Assembly: GCA_018266915.1 (NCBI GenBank)
Contig: JAFDZM010000098.1
Location: 124,001 to 188,000, forward strand
Direction: 5' to 3'
Length of the DNA: 64,000 nucleotides
Source of the DNA: Bacteroidota bacterium
GTDB taxonomy: Bacteria > Bacteroidota > Bacteroidia > Sphingobacteriales > Sphingobacteriaceae
This document shows positions 16,516-25,223 of this stretch, piece after piece. A program made the position numbers and the translations under genes. The notes below the pieces were generated by a model, which did no database searches, was not told the origin of the DNA, and worked only from the letters and a program-made list of their open reading frames with translations. The stretch's first letter is position 1. Each line of letters starts with the position of its first letter.

Positions 16516-18231
16516 ATGAATTCAACAAATAATAAAGCCCCTGAAATTCAAACCTCCTATGATGCCATCGTGATCGGCTCGGGCATCAGCGGAGGATGGG
16601 CGGCGAAAGAACTGTGCGAGAGAGGACTGAAAACTTTGGTTCTGGAACGCGGACGGAATGTGGAGCATATCAAGGATTACCCAACCGCAACTACGTCGCC
16701 ATGGCAGTTTAAGCACCGGCTAAGGATGACGACCGAGTTCCTGAAAGAAAACCCGCTGATCAGCAAAGCGGCTGGGTTTGGCGAGGATAATGCACACTTT
16801 TTTGTAAAGGATAAAGACCACCCCTATATACAGGAAAAACCATTCGATTGGATACGAGGCTACCAGGTTGGGGGCAAATCACTTACCTGGGGCCGTGCCT
16901 GCCAGCGCTGGAGCAAATATGAGTTCGAGAATCCTGAAAAGTTTGGATACGGGATTGCCTGGCCCATCAGTTATGATGATGTTGCGCCCTGGTATTCGCA
17001 TGTAGAGAAGTTCATTGGTGTTTGCGGTAATAAGGATGGCATTGAATCGATGCCTGACGGTGAGTTTTTACCGCCATTCGAGATGAACTGTGTGCAGGAA
17101 GTAATCAGTAAAAAGATCAGCGAAAATTATAAAGACCGTCACCTGGTGCATGCGCGCTGGGCGCATCTTACCAAGCCAAACCAGATACATATAGATCAGG
17201 GCCGCGTGAAATGCCAGGCGAGGAATATGTGTATGCGAGGTTGTCCGTTTGGCGGATATTTTAGTTCGAACAGCTCTACCCTGCCCTGGGCAAAGAAGAC
17301 AGGCAACCTAACCATCAGGCCATTCTCAGTGGTGCATTCTATCATTTATGATGAGCAATCAGGCAAGGCATCCGGCGTACGGGTGATCGACACTAATACC
17401 AAGGAGTTGATGCAATTTAAAGCCAAAGTTATTTTCATGAATGCATCTGCCTTGAATACCAATTTGATATTGCTAAACTCTACCTCAAAACGCTTCCCTA
17501 ACGGTTTGGGCAACGATAATGGACTATTAGGCAAATACGTTGCTTTCCAAAACTATCGTGCATCGGTAACTGCGGATATGGATGGCTTCCTGGATAAATA
17601 TTATTTTGGGCGAAACCCTACGGAACTAATCCTGGCCAATTATAAAAATCTACATAAACAGGAAACGGATTATCATGGCGGATACACCACGTTCATGGGT
17701 GCATTTAGGGAATCCCACCCGGATACTGAGCAAGGCAAGATCGGAGCTGAATATAAGGATTCACTTACCGAACCGGGGCCATGGAAGGTGTATATGTACC
17801 TGCAGGGTGAAACTGTACCGAAGATAACTAACCATGTACGCTTAAGTAAAGAACATAAAGATCAATGGGGTATTCCACTGCTTGTCACATCAGTAGAGTA
17901 TGATGATAATGATGAGCGGATGATCAATGATTTCCTGAAAGAAACCAAAGAAATGTTGGAAAAAGCAGGCTGCAAAAACGTGCAGACGCATGAGAACAAA
18001 CAGGCTCCGGGGTTGGATATTCACGAAATGGGCGGCTGCCGCATGGGTAAAGATCCAAAAACATCTTTGCTCAATAAATGGAATCAGATGCACTTATGTC
18101 AAAATGTATTTGTCACCGATGGTGCCTGCATGGCCAGCACCGGAAATCAAAGTCCATCTATTTTATATATGGCCCTGACTGCCCGTGCAGCTAATTATGC
18201 TGCCGACGAAATCAAAAAAGGGAATTTGTAA
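16516..18231 (+). CDS. GMC-family FAD oxidoreductase with 3Fe-4S motif, paralogue of the gene at 12674
   Basis: The 571-residue protein matches the upstream GMC protein along its whole length, including VIGSGISGGWAAKELC, EKPFDWIRGYQVGGKS, HEMGGCRMG and GNQSPSILYMA. Cys233, Cys239 and Cys243 (CQARNMCMRGC) repeat the C-X5-C-X3-C cluster motif of FAD glucose dehydrogenase. The N-terminus is a few residues longer and divergence is greatest around residues 345-405, which may reflect a different substrate. It is probably a tandem duplication with specialisation. A GH3 glucosidase follows after 67 bp, suggesting glycoside oxidation and cleavage are linked. No electron-transfer partner is nearby. Confidence 0.9.
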   Translation: MNSTNNKAPEIQTSYDAIVIGSGISGGWAAKELCERGLKTLVLERGRNVEHIKDYPTATTSPWQFKHRLRMTTEFLKENPLISKAAGFGEDNAHFFVKDKDHPYIQEKPFDWIRGYQVGGKSLTWGRACQRWSKYEFENPEKFGYGIAWPISYDDVAPWYSHVEKFIGVCGNKDGIESMPDGEFLPPFEMNCVQEVISKKISENYKDRHLVHARWAHLTKPNQIHIDQGRVKCQARNMCMRGCPFGGYFSSNSSTLPWAKKTGNLTIRPFSVVHSIIYDEQSGKASGVRVIDTNTKELMQFKAKVIFMNASALNTNLILLNSTSKRFPNGLGNDNGLLGKYVAFQNYRASVTADMDGFLDKYYFGRNPTELILANYKNLHKQETDYHGGYTTFMGAFRESHPDTEQGKIGAEYKDSLTEPGPWKVYMYLQGETVPKITNHVRLSKEHKDQWGIPLLVTSVEYDDNDERMINDFLKETKEMLEKAGCKNVQTHENKQAPGLDIHEMGGCRMGKDPKTSLLNKWNQMHLCQNVFVTDGACMASTGNQSPSILYMALTARAANYAADEIKKGNL

Positions 18232-18270
18232 ATGTGCGAATACGTGGATGTGCAGATGTGCGAATGCACT
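18232..18270 (+). repeat. Short word repeat (GATGTGC words)
   Basis: The segment carries the words ATGTGCGAAT, GGATGTGCAG and ATGTGCGAATGC in tandem. The stretch TGCAGATGTGCGAAT is identical to one in the larger palindromic repeat at 36366-36472, so both belong to one repeat family. It lies just after the GMC stop codon. Confidence 0.6.
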
Positions 18271-18298
18271 AATAATTATAACCTATAAAATTTAAACC

Positions 18299-20539
18299 AT
18301 GAAGATCAGCCTGAAACTCATCTGCCTGCCGCTTGCGCTATGCGTTATAGCGACCCACTTATTTGCCCAACAGCAGACTATCGATCAAAAAGTGGAAGCC
18401 TTGCTGGCTAAAATGACTTTGGATGAAAAGATCGGACAGTTAAACCAATACAATGGTGACTGGGAAGCAACCGGTCCGGTTACCAGGGATGTGGGTAATA
18501 AACTGGATGAGATCAAGCAGGGGCGTGTTGGCGCTGTATTGAATATAATGGGTACTGATCATTGCCGCACTTTCCAGGATGCGGCGATGAAATCACGACT
18601 TAAAATTCCGCTGTTATTTGGTCAGGATGTAATACATGGATATAGCATTACATTTCCAATTCCACTAGCCGAAGCTGCAAGCTGGGATATGGCTGCAATA
18701 GAAAAGGCTGAGCGTATTGCAGCTACAGAAGCCTCCGCCTCAGGCATTAACTGGACTTTTGCCCCAATGTTAGACATTGCCCGCGACCCGCGCTGGGGGC
18801 GTGTAATGGAGGGCGCCGGAGAAGACCCCTATCTTGGTTCGCAGATAGCGACAGCAAGAGTAAAAGGCTTCCAGGGGAATGGCATAGGTAGCCCGGATGC
18901 GGTAATGGCTACGGCTAAGCACTTTGCGGCATATGGCGCTGCTATTGGTGGGCGTGATTATAATAGTGTGGACATGAGTTTGCGTACACTTTGGGAAATC
19001 TACCTGCCTCCATTTAAGGCTGCTGCAGATGCAGGTGTAGGAACGTTCATGAATTCGTTCAATGATCTAAACGGTACACCTGCTACCGGGAACAGCTATT
19101 TACAACGCGATATATTGAAAGGTGCATGGAAATTCAAAGGCTTTGTGGTAAGCGACTGGGGCTCGATTGGCGAAATGATCAATCATGGTTATGCAAAGGA
19201 TAACTACGAAGCCGCACAGGAAGCCATCACAGCAGGCAGTGACATGGACATGGAAAGCCGCAGTTATATCAACAACCTGGCTAAATTGGTTGCTGATAAA
19301 AAGGTACCTGTTACACTAATCGATGATGCAGTGCGCCGGATATTGAGAAAGAAATTTGAACTAGGCTTGTTTGATGATCCTTACAAATTTATCAATCCTG
19401 AAAGAGAAAAGACTGCTTTGAATCGCCCTGAAAATTTGGAAGCAGCGAGGGATATGGCACGTAAAAGCATGGTTTTATTGAAAAATGATAACAATCTGCT
19501 ACCGCTTTCAAAAAATTTAAAGACTGTCGCGCTGATCGGTCCGCTGGTAAAAGCGGAGAAAGAATTAAAAGGCTTTTGGTCCTTAGATGTCGATCAAAAT
19601 AAGGGCATTGTTTCGCTGATGGAAGGCATGAAAAACCATGCCCCGGATACCAAATTTATTTATGCTGAAGGCTGCAAAATAACCGGCACATCGCATGATG
19701 GTTTTGCCGATGCCATTGCCGCGGCTAAAAAAGCGAATGTGGTTATAATGGCTATGGGTGAGGCACCGGATATGACCGGCGAAGCCAAAAGCAGATCGAA
19801 CATCCACATTCCGGGCGAACAAGAAGAATTGATCAAGGCCATTAAAGCCACTGGCAAACCGGTAGTCGTATTATTGATGGCTGGCCGGCCAATGGTATTC
19901 AGCTGGACCGCTGAGAATATACCATCCATTGTTTATGCCTGGTGGCTGGGTACACAAGGCGGCAATGCTATGGCTGATGCACTGTATGGTGATTACAACC
20001 CATCGGGCAAATTGCCGATCACATTCCCACGGTCAGAGGGACAAATTCCTATTTATTATAATCACTACAATACCGGTCGCCCTGCCAAAAGCGATACTGA
20101 CCTGTTCTATGTTTCTGCTTATAATGATCTGCGCAATTCACCGCAATATGCATTCGGTCATGGTCTGAGTTATACTACATTCGAGTATCAAAATATGGAG
20201 TTGGGCAAGTTTAAGTCATCGGTAAAGGGGCTTAAGCCGATACAGGTTTCATTTATGGTAAAAAATACAGGCAAGTTTGCTGGTGAAGAAGTGGTTCAGC
20301 TCTACATCCGCGATATGGTTTCGCAACCGGTTCGCCCGGTCAAAGAGTTGAAAGATTTTAAAAAGATCCTGCTTCAGCCTGGCGAGATCAGACGGGTTAC
20401 CTTCACCATCAAGCGCGATGAGCTGGCATTTTATAATGATAGATTGGAGCGCGTTACACAACCGGGCACCTTCCAGATCATGATCGGCAGCGCATCGGAT
20501 GACATTCGTCTGCAAAAATCATTTGAATTGACCAATTAG
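18299..20539 (+). CDS. GH3 family beta-glucosidase (BglX-like), periplasmic
   Basis: The 746-residue protein has a signal peptide cleaved near THLFAQ. The GH3 N-terminal TIM barrel includes PLLFGQDVIHG, FAPMLDIARDPRWGRVMEG, KHFAAYGA and the nucleophile motif GFVVSDWGS with Asp286. The C-terminal alpha/beta sandwich has SMVLLKNDNNLLPL and AWWLGTQGGNAMADALYG. A fibronectin-III-like domain ends the protein (VSFMVKNTGKFAGEEVVQLY). Length and domain order match BglX-type periplasmic beta-glucosidases, which release glucose from beta-glucosides and oligosaccharides. Its neighbours are GMC dehydrogenases and an exported epimerase. Confidence 0.95.
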   Translation: MKISLKLICLPLALCVIATHLFAQQQTIDQKVEALLAKMTLDEKIGQLNQYNGDWEATGPVTRDVGNKLDEIKQGRVGAVLNIMGTDHCRTFQDAAMKSRLKIPLLFGQDVIHGYSITFPIPLAEAASWDMAAIEKAERIAATEASASGINWTFAPMLDIARDPRWGRVMEGAGEDPYLGSQIATARVKGFQGNGIGSPDAVMATAKHFAAYGAAIGGRDYNSVDMSLRTLWEIYLPPFKAAADAGVGTFMNSFNDLNGTPATGNSYLQRDILKGAWKFKGFVVSDWGSIGEMINHGYAKDNYEAAQEAITAGSDMDMESRSYINNLAKLVADKKVPVTLIDDAVRRILRKKFELGLFDDPYKFINPEREKTALNRPENLEAARDMARKSMVLLKNDNNLLPLSKNLKTVALIGPLVKAEKELKGFWSLDVDQNKGIVSLMEGMKNHAPDTKFIYAEGCKITGTSHDGFADAIAAAKKANVVIMAMGEAPDMTGEAKSRSNIHIPGEQEELIKAIKATGKPVVVLLMAGRPMVFSWTAENIPSIVYAWWLGTQGGNAMADALYGDYNPSGKLPITFPRSEGQIPIYYNHYNTGRPAKSDTDLFYVSAYNDLRNSPQYAFGHGLSYTTFEYQNMELGKFKSSVKGLKPIQVSFMVKNTGKFAGEEVVQLYIRDMVSQPVRPVKELKDFKKILLQPGEIRRVTFTIKRDELAFYNDRLERVTQPGTFQIMIGSASDDIRLQKSFELTN

Positions 20540-20926
20540 GTTAAATATCGAATTTAAGAAATTTACTCAGAAACTAATTTTCATGTTATAGACATCGCCT
20601 TGTTTTATTTCGATAAATTATTTAACCTTTATTTTATTTCGACACAACTTTTAAGTTATCGTTGCGTTTAAGATTTAATAGAAAATTGTTTTCGAAGAGT
20701 GTATTTTTTACATTTAAATTACATACTTTTAGAAAAAAGCGACCAATTAAACTACTCTTAGCATTTAGGGATTGCCAGTTTTATTATATGGTGATATTTA
20801 AGCTATTATCATGTTTGACAGGCTAGGAAAAGAGGAAATAAATATACCGTTTGCATATCATTTATGCCATTCATTTAGTCTCGAAGTCGATTTTAATAAA
20901 GCGCTTAATTATTTAAACTAGTATAA
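20540..20926. other. 387-bp AT-rich intergenic region, no gene seen
   Basis: No frame with a credible start and ribosome binding site, no RNA gene and no strong palindrome is visible. It presumably holds the GH3 terminator and the desaturase promoter, but I could not assign either confidently. Confidence 0.5.
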
Positions 20927-22015
20927 ATGGCATTTTTAGACCGTGTATTGCAGGTACCCTCTTACGGGTGGATGGACACAAATGGGGAATTGATCAAACC
21001 AACAGCCCGCGAGAGTTTCAGAGAGTTCTTTTCGAGGCTTAATGTATTTAAAGACAAGAGGAACTGGCTGCCTTTTTTTAGCTGGCTCAAGGTTTTATGC
21101 CTTGCTCCTTTTTTTACATTATTTCTTGTTCAGTATTTTAGTCTCTACACATTCCTGATTGCATTTTTATACAGCATGATCATCATGGGTACACACGGTA
21201 CCATCTGGCACCATCGATATTGTACGCACGGGGCCTATAAATTCAGAAATCATTTTTGGCGGTTTTTCACTCAAAACCTTACACTAAATGTAATTCCCGA
21301 AGAGATCTATGTGATCTCGCACCACGTCCACCATTCAAAATCCGACAAACCGGGCGATCCTTACAACGCATACGGCGGCTTTCTATATTGTTTCTTAGCC
21401 GATGTAAATCATCAGCCGATAGCAAAAAACCTGAGTGAACAGGATTATAACCGTGTAAAATCATTGATGCTTCATACCGGTGTTAAAGCCAATAGCTATA
21501 AGCAGTACAAACGCTGGGGGTCATACGTAAATCCAGGCCGGGCGGTATTATCATGGGTGCTTAACTGGGCATTTTGGGGCACCGTTTTTTATCTCTTAGG
21601 CGGGTCTGCTTTACTTTGCACCTTGTTTGGCGCAGCGGGTTTCTGGGCTGTTGGCGTGCGAACCTTTAATTATGAAGGGCATGGCAAGGGATCAGGTGTT
21701 CAACGCGACGGTATTGATTTTAATAAAAAAGATAAATCTGTAAACCAAATTTGGCCTGGCATTGTAGCAGGCGAATGGCACAACAATCATCACCTGTTCC
21801 CCAAAAGTGCGCGCAGCGGCTTTAAACCGATGCAGATTGACCTGGCCTGGGTATATATTCGTACTATGAATTTTCTTGGTGCTGTAAGCAGTTATAAGGA
21901 TAACAAGAAACAATTTAACGAATTATATTACTTGCCCGAGCTTGCACGTAAGAAGCAATCGGCTATAGAAAAAATTGCACTGAGTAAAAGCCTGAAAGAG
22001 CAGAATCGGGCTTAA
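20927..22015 (+). CDS. Membrane fatty acid (acyl-CoA/acyl lipid) desaturase
   Basis: The 362-residue protein shows three histidine clusters typical of the di-iron desaturase family: HHRYCTH (95-101), HHVHH (132-136) and WHNNHH (His285, 288, 289). Two hydrophobic hairpins lie at about 50-90 and 205-240. These enzymes introduce a double bond into acyl chains using O2 and an electron donor at the membrane. The GEWHNNHHLFPKSAR motif matches the delta-9-type acyl-CoA desaturase group. It stands alone between a GH3 gene and an ADP-ribosylglycohydrolase gene and is followed by a hairpin terminator. Confidence 0.92.
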   Translation: MAFLDRVLQVPSYGWMDTNGELIKPTARESFREFFSRLNVFKDKRNWLPFFSWLKVLCLAPFFTLFLVQYFSLYTFLIAFLYSMIIMGTHGTIWHHRYCTHGAYKFRNHFWRFFTQNLTLNVIPEEIYVISHHVHHSKSDKPGDPYNAYGGFLYCFLADVNHQPIAKNLSEQDYNRVKSLMLHTGVKANSYKQYKRWGSYVNPGRAVLSWVLNWAFWGTVFYLLGGSALLCTLFGAAGFWAVGVRTFNYEGHGKGSGVQRDGIDFNKKDKSVNQIWPGIVAGEWHNNHHLFPKSARSGFKPMQIDLAWVYIRTMNFLGAVSSYKDNKKQFNELYYLPELARKKQSAIEKIALSKSLKEQNRA

Positions 22016-22043
22016 AAGTCTAAAATTTCTTTATACCTTTAAT

Positions 22044-22085
22044 ACAAGGGCGTTGTGTAGTTCACCATGCCCTTGTTTCATTTTA
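22044..22085 (+). terminator. Rho-independent terminator after the desaturase gene
   Basis: ACAAGGGC (22044-22051) pairs with GCCCTTGT (22069-22076) around a 17-nt loop, followed by TTCATTTT. It lies 29 bp after the desaturase stop. Confidence 0.7.
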
Positions 22086-22095
22086 AACCAATTCT

Positions 22096-23637
22096 ATGAG
22101 AAACTTCTTACTCTTGATCATAGCCATTCTACTTGGTATCACCAGTGGTTCAGCACAAACCAAATTAGCTCCTAAACAAATCACTTTTACTAAGGAGCAA
22201 CTAAAAGATAAGATCATGGGCGGCTGGGCCGGTCAAACCATTGCGGTTACTTTCGGTGGACCATACGAGTTCCGTTTCGATGGTACTTTTATACAGGATT
22301 ATCAGCCTTTGGTTTGGTATGATGGCTATCTGAAAAAGACAATGATTGAAAACCCGGGGCTTTATGACGACCTGTATATGGACCTCACCTTTGTAGATGT
22401 GTTTGAGAAATACGGTCTCGATGCGCCTGTTGATTCCTTTGCCAATGCTTTTGCACATGCAGGCTATATGTTGTGGCACGCCAATCAGGCGGCACGATAT
22501 AATTTGCTGAATGGCATTAAAGCTCCACTATCGGGCTATTGGATGAACAACCCGCACGCGGATGATATTGATTACCAGATCGAATCGGACTTTGCTGGGC
22601 TGATGAGTCCGGCAATGCCTAATACGGCTTCCAAAATAAGTGACAAGATCGGGCATATTATGAATTATGGCGATGGCTGGTATGGTGGTGTATTTGTAGG
22701 CGCGATGTATACGCAGGCATTTATATCCGGTGACGTTCAGTATATAGTCAACGAGGCGCTAAAGACTATCCCCACAAAAAGTACTTACTATCAATGTATT
22801 CACGACGTGATCAATTGGCATAAGCAATATCCAAACGACTGGCACCAAACGTGGTTTGAACTACAAAAGAAATGGTCGTCAGAAGTGGGATGTCCGGATG
22901 GGGTTTTTAATGCGTTTGATATTGATTCGAAATTGAATTCGGCCTATGTAGTATTGGCTTTATTATATGGTAATGGCGATTATACGAAAACGTTAAAAAT
23001 TGCTGCCCGCTGTGGTCAGGATGCAGATTGTAATCCTTCAACTGTAGGTGGTATATTAGGCGCGATGCTTGGCTATAAAAAAATACCGGCCTACTGGAAA
23101 ATGGGATTAAAAGAAGCGGAATCCATCGACTTTAAATACACCACGATGTCTCTGAATAAGGTTTATGAGATTGGTTTTAAACATGCCTTGGAAAATATTA
23201 AGCGAAATGGTGGTAAGGTAGATGGCGACAAAATAACTATCCCCTTTCAGGAACCGAAAACTGTAAAGTTTGAACAAGGCTTTACCAATATGAAACCATT
23301 GCAAAAGACTGATCTTCCTCATGATATCAATACCAGCGAATTAAGCTTTGACTTTACCGGCACAGGCTTTGTATTGAAAGGTGAAGCCGTAAAGAAAAAT
23401 GGAGACTCGCCAGAATACATTTTTGATATAGAGGTAACCATTGACGGTCAAAAAGCGGAAACTGCAAAATTGCCCACCAGTTTTACTACGCGCCGGCAGG
23501 AAATATACTGGAAATATCAATTACCCAATAAAAAGCACTCAGTAAAGATTAAAGTTCTGAATCCCAACAAGGATTACAAATTAAACTCATCGGAGTATCT
23601 TGTTTATGGTGATTTGCCAAGCACTACCATAAGGTAA
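22096..23637 (+). CDS. Secreted ADP-ribosylglycohydrolase-family protein
   Basis: The 513-residue protein has a signal peptide cleaved near SGSAQ. The catalytic region resembles ADP-ribosylglycohydrolases: KDKIMGGWAGQTIAVTFGG at the start, an acidic motif DDLYMD (91-96), and GQDADCNPSTVGGILGAMLG with Asp309 and Asp311, the usual dimetal ligands. A beta-rich C-terminal domain (about 385-513) may bind carbohydrate. In the cytosol this family removes ADP-ribose from proteins, but secreted Bacteroidota members are more likely to cleave an N- or O-glycosidic bond in an environmental substrate. That role is inferred. Confidence 0.88.
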   Translation: MRNFLLLIIAILLGITSGSAQTKLAPKQITFTKEQLKDKIMGGWAGQTIAVTFGGPYEFRFDGTFIQDYQPLVWYDGYLKKTMIENPGLYDDLYMDLTFVDVFEKYGLDAPVDSFANAFAHAGYMLWHANQAARYNLLNGIKAPLSGYWMNNPHADDIDYQIESDFAGLMSPAMPNTASKISDKIGHIMNYGDGWYGGVFVGAMYTQAFISGDVQYIVNEALKTIPTKSTYYQCIHDVINWHKQYPNDWHQTWFELQKKWSSEVGCPDGVFNAFDIDSKLNSAYVVLALLYGNGDYTKTLKIAARCGQDADCNPSTVGGILGAMLGYKKIPAYWKMGLKEAESIDFKYTTMSLNKVYEIGFKHALENIKRNGGKVDGDKITIPFQEPKTVKFEQGFTNMKPLQKTDLPHDINTSELSFDFTGTGFVLKGEAVKKNGDSPEYIFDIEVTIDGQKAETAKLPTSFTTRRQEIYWKYQLPNKKHSVKIKVLNPNKDYKLNSSEYLVYGDLPSTTIR

Positions 23638-23813
23638 CGAAGCCGATTTTCATTTTCCCAATAATTATACCTATTCTTAAAATTTTCATAATTGAGGCGG
23701 ATAAATTACGCCCCAATTTAAAATATCATCAAAATCAATTCTAATTTCATATCGATATAGATAATACTTATATATCATAAATTCTTTATATAAATTGACC
23801 GACTTAAAAACGG

Positions 23814-23821
23814 TATATTTG
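23814..23821 (+). promoter_or_regulatory. Candidate Bacteroidota promoter of the peroxiredoxin gene
   Basis: TATATTTG (23814-23821) matches the -7 consensus TAnnTTTG, with TTG at 23795-23797 sixteen bases upstream as a possible -33 element (slightly short spacing). It would place the transcription start about 20 bp before the ATG at 23848. Confidence 0.45.
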
Positions 23822-23847
23822 CAACAAATTAATCTACAAATAATAAT

Positions 23848-24393
23848 ATGATAACTATAGGTCAGAAATTTCCTGAATTTTCTAAAACAGCAGTTGTAAG
23901 TATCGAAAAAGGTAAAGAGTTTGAAACCATTACATCAGAATATCTTGCTAATGAAGATAACGTGTGGACAGTGATGTTCTGGTGGCCAAAAGATTTCACT
24001 TTTGTATGCCCTACTGAGATTGCTGAGTTCAACAACAATTACAGCGAGTTCCGCGACCGCGACACCCGTTTGATCGGCGCTTCTACTGATACTGAATTTG
24101 TTCACGCAGCATGGAGAAGAAACCATGACGATCTGCGCGACCTGAAATTCCCGATGCTGGCCGATACTTCAAAATCATTGGCTGAACAATTAGGCATACT
24201 GGAACCAAATGAAAAAATTGCATATCGCGCTACTTTTATCATCGATCCTACCGGCATCATCCGTTGGGTATCTGTAAACGACCTGAGCGTAGGCCGTAAC
24301 GTAAAAGAAGTTATACGCGTACTGGATGCTTTGCAAACAGACGAACTTTGCCCTTGCAACTGGGTTAAAGGCGAAGAGACTTTAACCGTCTAA
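23848..24393 (+). CDS. Peroxiredoxin, AhpC/TSA family (2-Cys)
   Basis: The 181-residue protein has the peroxidatic motif FVCPTEIAEF with Cys54. The C-terminal sequence ELCPCNW holds Cys168 and Cys170, one of which should be the resolving cysteine. WPKDFTFVCPTE and ATFIIDPTGIIRWVSV are family signatures. The enzyme reduces hydrogen and alkyl peroxides in the cytosol. The AhpD-like gene follows after a rho-independent terminator, so the two are functionally paired but probably partly uncoupled in transcription. Reductant supply may come from the AhpD-like CxxC protein, as in actinobacterial AhpC/AhpD systems. Confidence 0.94.
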   Translation: MITIGQKFPEFSKTAVVSIEKGKEFETITSEYLANEDNVWTVMFWWPKDFTFVCPTEIAEFNNNYSEFRDRDTRLIGASTDTEFVHAAWRRNHDDLRDLKFPMLADTSKSLAEQLGILEPNEKIAYRATFIIDPTGIIRWVSVNDLSVGRNVKEVIRVLDALQTDELCPCNWVKGEETLTV

Positions 24394-24408
24394 TTAATTT
24401 AACTAATA

Positions 24409-24442
24409 AGTCCCCGCATATTCGTTTTGCGGGGACTTTTTT
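24409..24442 (+). terminator. Rho-independent terminator after the peroxiredoxin gene
   Basis: AGTCCCCGCA (24409-24418) pairs perfectly with TGCGGGGACT (24428-24437) across a 9-nt loop and is followed by a T run. It lies between the peroxiredoxin gene and the AhpD-like gene, so the downstream gene depends on read-through or its own promoter. Confidence 0.9.
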
Positions 24443-24464
24443 ATTCCTATCATTCTCAAAAATT

Positions 24465-25049
24465 ATGAGTGAAACAACAGAAATAACCAACGAAATATTA
24501 GAAGCCTTAGGTATCGATAGTGATTACCGTACCGAAAGCCTTGAACTGCTTGAAAAAGGCGAATCACGTTATTTGCGTGACCTGAAGCTGAACCTGACCA
24601 GCACATTGACTTCAGAGCACCTAAGCGCTAAGGAATGTGCATTAATCGGTCTTTCATCTGCTATCAATAATAACAACAAGGTACTTACGCAATTCTTCAC
24701 CCGTTATGCTGAAGAGCAGGGCGCCAATGCTGCTGAAATTGCAGAAGCGGCAGGTTGTGCATCTTTACTGGCATCAAACAATGTATTTTATCGTTTCCGT
24801 CACTTTACGCAGAAAGAGAAATACAGCCAGATCCCTGCACGCATCCGCATGCAGATCATGATGAAGCCTGTAACCGGAAAAGAGTTTTTTGAATTGATTA
24901 GTCTTGCTATTTCTGCCATCAACGGCTGCGAAATGTGTGTGAATGCTCACGAAGATTCGCTGATAAAAATGGGCACTACCGAGGAGCGCATTTTTGATGC
25001 TGTGAGGATTGCATCATTGGTAACAGCAACTGGAAAGATCATTTTTTAA
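24465..25049 (+). CDS. AhpD-like carboxymuconolactone decarboxylase-family protein
   Basis: The 194-residue, all-helical protein carries the AhpD active-site pattern CEMCVNAHE with Cys155, Cys158 and His162. AhpD-type proteins are alkylhydroperoxidases or thiol reductants of AhpC. The preceding peroxiredoxin gene supports that role here. It has one full domain plus an N-terminal helical half (about 30-100), as in the two-domain AhpD fold. No signal peptide is seen. A palindromic repeat follows the stop. Confidence 0.9.
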   Translation: MSETTEITNEILEALGIDSDYRTESLELLEKGESRYLRDLKLNLTSTLTSEHLSAKECALIGLSSAINNNNKVLTQFFTRYAEEQGANAAEIAEAAGCASLLASNNVFYRFRHFTQKEKYSQIPARIRMQIMMKPVTGKEFFELISLAISAINGCEMCVNAHEDSLIKMGTTEERIFDAVRIASLVTATGKIIF

Positions 25050-25065
25050 TAACCCCATTCAAAAA

Positions 25066-25212
25066 CAATGTCATTTCGACAAACGCAGTGGGATTAGCTA
25101 AGGGGTGAGGAGAAATCTTATACACCCTGCATAGTCCATTATGCATGGCGCAGAAGATTTCTCTTCGCCTCCTACTCGCATTACCCCGGCTGGCTCATCG
25201 AAATGACATTGC
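25066..25212. repeat. Palindromic repeat with AATGTCATTTCGA ends
   Basis: The ends AATGTCATTTCGA (from about 25069) and TCGAAATGACATT (to about 25211) are perfect reverse complements. Inner parts also pair imperfectly (GAGGAGAAATCTT with AGATTTCTCTTCGCCTC). It separates convergent genes and may terminate transcription in both directions. Confidence 0.8.
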
Positions 25213-25223
25213 TTTTTATTGTG

